In this document: piece by piece, positions 61,633 to 64,000 of the stretch
Numbering within the stretch: position 1 is the first letter of the stretch
Layout: each line of letters starts with the position of its first letter
NCBI GenBank assembly: GCA_947456815.1
Contig: CANGTL010000002.1
Coordinates: 1-64,000, forward strand
Source of the DNA: Flavobacteriaceae bacterium
GTDB lineage: Bacteria > Bacteroidota > Bacteroidia > Flavobacteriales > Flavobacteriaceae
Direction: 5' to 3'
Length of the DNA stretch: 64,000 bases
Program-made: the position numbers and the translations under genes
Notes under the pieces: model-generated
Database searches by the model: none
Told to the model about the DNA's origin: nothing
The model's input: only the letters and a program-made list of their open reading frames with translations

Positions 61633-61965
61633 TTAAGAAGTTTTGTCTTGTGAAGTTGTTTCGGACAGCTCTTCGATTTTATTTTTTTGTTTTTGAATTA
61701 GTCTGTCGATTTGTTCTCGTTCCCAATCCTTATTCATAAATCGATCGGTAATAAACACTTTGATAAAATGCAGAATAAAAAGAAAAACCCAAACGGTACA
61801 AACCCATATATACCAATGCCTCGGCGCACCATACTCTACGAGTACATTGGAAACAAACAAGAATAAAGTCCCAATAACCAATAAGACGAAATGATAATAC
61901 AATATCTTTTTCTGGCGCAATCTTTTGCGAGCATTCTCGTATAGTTCGTGTTGTTCTTTATCCAT
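61633..61965 (-). CDS. 2TM domain-containing small membrane protein
   Basis: 110 aa; two TM segments between charged ends (ENARKRLRQKKILYYHFVLLVIGTLFLFVSN...). Confidence 0.8.
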   Translation of the reverse strand: MDKEQHELYENARKRLRQKKILYYHFVLLVIGTLFLFVSNVLVEYGAPRHWYIWVCTVWVFLFILHFIKVFITDRFMNKDWEREQIDRLIQKQKNKIEELSETTSQDKTS

Positions 61966-62081
61966 ACAGTGAATTTTAATTCGCCAAAGGGGAAATAGGT
62001 TTTTATTATATGAACAAATTTACATTTTAATATTCAAAGTTAGTAACTGTTTTTCTACCTTTAAACCATAAAAAATTTCGG

Positions 62082-62780
62082 ATGCGTTTTCTCATTTTTG
62101 CTTTTCTTTTATTTAATTTATCTCTCGTTTTTTCTCAGGAGGCGAAGTTGCCATATCCGATGATCGCCATTGATTCTCTTTACAGAGAGGATCAGTTTTA
62201 TTTCACATTTACCTATAATACACTATTAAATACTCCTTCTGGAGTGAGCACTAATAAATTTTCGCCTGGTTTCAAACTTGGTTTTCTACGTGATATGCCA
62301 ATCAACAAAAGAAGAAACAAAGCGATTGCTCCTGGGCTTGGTTTGTCTTACGGAAATTATTTCCAGAATTTATTCATTTATAAGCAAGAAGGGTTGCCCG
62401 TATACAGCACTAATAGTATTGCCAGTAGCTATAAGAAAAATAAATTTGAGCAAGTATTTATCGATGTTCCAATCGAGTTCAGATGGCGAACTTCGGTACC
62501 AGAATCGCATAAGTTCTGGAGAATATATACGGGTTTGCAACTAAGTTATTTGGTTTATTCTAAGTCTATTTATACAGATCCAATATCTTCAATCACCGTT
62601 TCAAATAATAGAGATTTAAATAAATTTCAAGCAGGAGTTTATTTAGTTGTTGGAAACAATACTTGGAATTTCTATTCCTACTATGGGTTAACACCTATTT
62701 TTTCCTCTGAGGCCAAAGTAAATGACGAAAGGGTAAGTATGAATGCCCTGCATTTTGGTTTGATGTTCTATATTTTATAG
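62082..62780 (+). CDS. Secreted outer membrane beta-barrel/PorT-like protein
   Basis: Signal peptide MRFLIFAFLLFNLSLVFSQ; FSPGFKLGFLRDMPINKRRNKAIAPGLGLSYGNYF. Confidence 0.7.
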   Translation: MRFLIFAFLLFNLSLVFSQEAKLPYPMIAIDSLYREDQFYFTFTYNTLLNTPSGVSTNKFSPGFKLGFLRDMPINKRRNKAIAPGLGLSYGNYFQNLFIYKQEGLPVYSTNSIASSYKKNKFEQVFIDVPIEFRWRTSVPESHKFWRIYTGLQLSYLVYSKSIYTDPISSITVSNNRDLNKFQAGVYLVVGNNTWNFYSYYGLTPIFSSEAKVNDERVSMNALHFGLMFYIL

Positions 62781-63380
62781 CCAAAATCGCAATAGTGCAA
62801 CTTGCGGGAAGATTCCTATCGCAAATCCCATCAAAAGTTCTTTGGAAGTATGGGCTTTCATGACAAGCCTTGAAGAAGCAACCAGCCCGTTAAATAAGAT
62901 GAGCAGCGCTATGAGATAGATTAAATTGGTGTTGTTGTGGATGCTTAAAGCAATGACAAAAACGGTTAGTGAACTGACTGCTAGTGTATGAATACTGACT
63001 TTCACTTTTGAAAACAAGAAAATAAAGGCCAATAATGCACTTAAAACACCGCCCAAATAGAAAAAAAACAATTCTGTCAGCGCACTAAATGTGACACTTT
63101 TTGCAAGCAATAATAACATCAAGAAAATCTGCACCAACATTGGAATTTTGCGCTGTGAAGCCTGTGAAACCATGATCGAATCGACTTTACCCATGGCTCT
63201 TAAAAAATACAACATCGTTAGCGGAATAAATATCGTTATTAGAACAATCTGAGCAAGAAGGAGATATTTGGGCAATGATTCTAAATAACTATCCGCACCA
63301 AAAAGATATATTAAAGCGCCAAAAAGGGGAATAAAAATCGGGTGTAAGAGATAAGAAAAGAGAACTAATATCTTTTTCAA
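62775..63380 (-). CDS. Polytopic membrane protein, possibly PAP2-related
   Basis: 201 aa, several TM helices; C-terminal SSRLVMKAHTSKELLMGFAIGIFPQ resembles the last helices of PAP2-like proteins. Confidence 0.5.
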   Translation of the reverse strand: MKKILVLFSYLLHPIFIPLFGALIYLFGADSYLESLPKYLLLAQIVLITIFIPLTMLYFLRAMGKVDSIMVSQASQRKIPMLVQIFLMLLLLAKSVTFSALTELFFFYLGGVLSALLAFIFLFSKVKVSIHTLAVSSLTVFVIALSIHNNTNLIYLIALLILFNGLVASSRLVMKAHTSKELLMGFAIGIFPQVALLRFWL

Positions 63381-63402
63381 GGTTGAAAGTATTTAAAAAC
63401 AG

Positions 63403-64000
63403 TTACATCTTTTTTCGCAATCGTGCAACAGGAATGTCCAGTTGTTCACGGTATTTTGCAATTGTTCTTCGGGCAATTGGATACCCTTTTTCTTTAAGGA
63501 GTTCCGCCAATTGATCATCGGGAAGCGGCTTGTGTTTGTCTTCTTCTTCTAAGATATTTTTCAATATTTTTTTGATTTCTAAAGTAGAAACATCTTCTCC
63601 TTGGTCGTTTTTCATGGCTTCAGAGAAAAACTCTTTGATCAACTTGGTGCCGTAAGGCGTTTCTACGTATTTACTATTAGCGACACGAGAGATCGTTGAG
63701 ATATCCATGCCAACCATTTCGGAGATGTCTTTCAAAATCATTGGACGAAGTTTCGTTTCATCGCCGTCTAAGAAATATTCTTGCTGGTAATGCATGATTG
63801 CATTCATCGTGACCCAAAGCGTTTCTTGTCGTTGTTTAATAGCGTCAATAAACCACTTAGCCGCATCTAATTTTTGCTTTATAAATAGAACGGCATCTTT
63901 TTGAGCATGCGATTTATCTTTCGAAACTTTATAGGTCTGCAACATCTCTTGGTAATCTTTAGAAACGTGCAACGTTGGAGCATTTCTTCCATTTAAAGTC
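63403..64000 (-). CDS. rpoN: RNA polymerase sigma-54 factor RpoN (3' part; continues past window end)
   Basis: Frame stays open past 63972 (TLNGRNAPTLHVSKDYQEML); VGMDISTISRVANSKYVETPYG; RpoN box RRTIAKYREQLDIPVARLRKKM. Confidence 0.96.
   Translation of the reverse strand, partial: TLNGRNAPTLHVSKDYQEMLQTYKVSKDKSHAQKDAVLFIKQKLDAAKWFIDAIKQRQETLWVTMNAIMHYQQEYFLDGDETKLRPMILKDISEMVGMDISTISRVANSKYVETPYGTKLIKEFFSEAMKNDQGEDVSTLEIKKILKNILEEEDKHKPLPDDQLAELLKEKGYPIARRTIAKYREQLDIPVARLRKKM

Overview
This window is a chromosomal segment from a Bacteroidota genome. Gene content, TAnnTTTG-type promoters and protein signatures suggest a Flavobacterium-like organism. Most of it is dense core genome. In order it holds: nusA-infB; a complete alternative complex III operon (actABCDEF) followed by cox2-cox1; ruvB; queG; a small accessory pocket ending at tRNA-Phe; a coaX / outer-membrane protein / lptC / CNNM / PpiD cluster; GYDIA kinase and mvaA (mevalonate pathway); a DPP-IV gene followed by three tandem POT-family peptide transporters; comEC / NlpC-P60 / lpxB / surE; a tail-specific protease; the purH / mreBCD / mrdA / rodA morphogenesis block; accD; fbaA; tamL-like; an RNA methyltransferase; porT; menG/ubiE; folA; and the 3' part of rpoN. 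I found no CRISPR array, rRNA, intact transposase, prophage or obvious defence island. The most interesting non-core signals are: (1) a decayed tRNA-Phe-associated island bounded by a duplicated tRNA 3' end and containing the remnant of a T9SS-secreted propeller protein; (2) several families of palindromic or composite intergenic repeats, including a nested inverted-repeat element after infB, two copies of a GCCCTAGCCC...AGCTCCTAA element, and a composite element after ruvB; two of these supply the stop codon of the neighbouring gene; (3) an unusual VanZ-domain protein with an added exported region. I see no strong evidence for an entirely new multi-gene system. All calls come from reading the sequence and supplied ORFs by eye; no database search was run.
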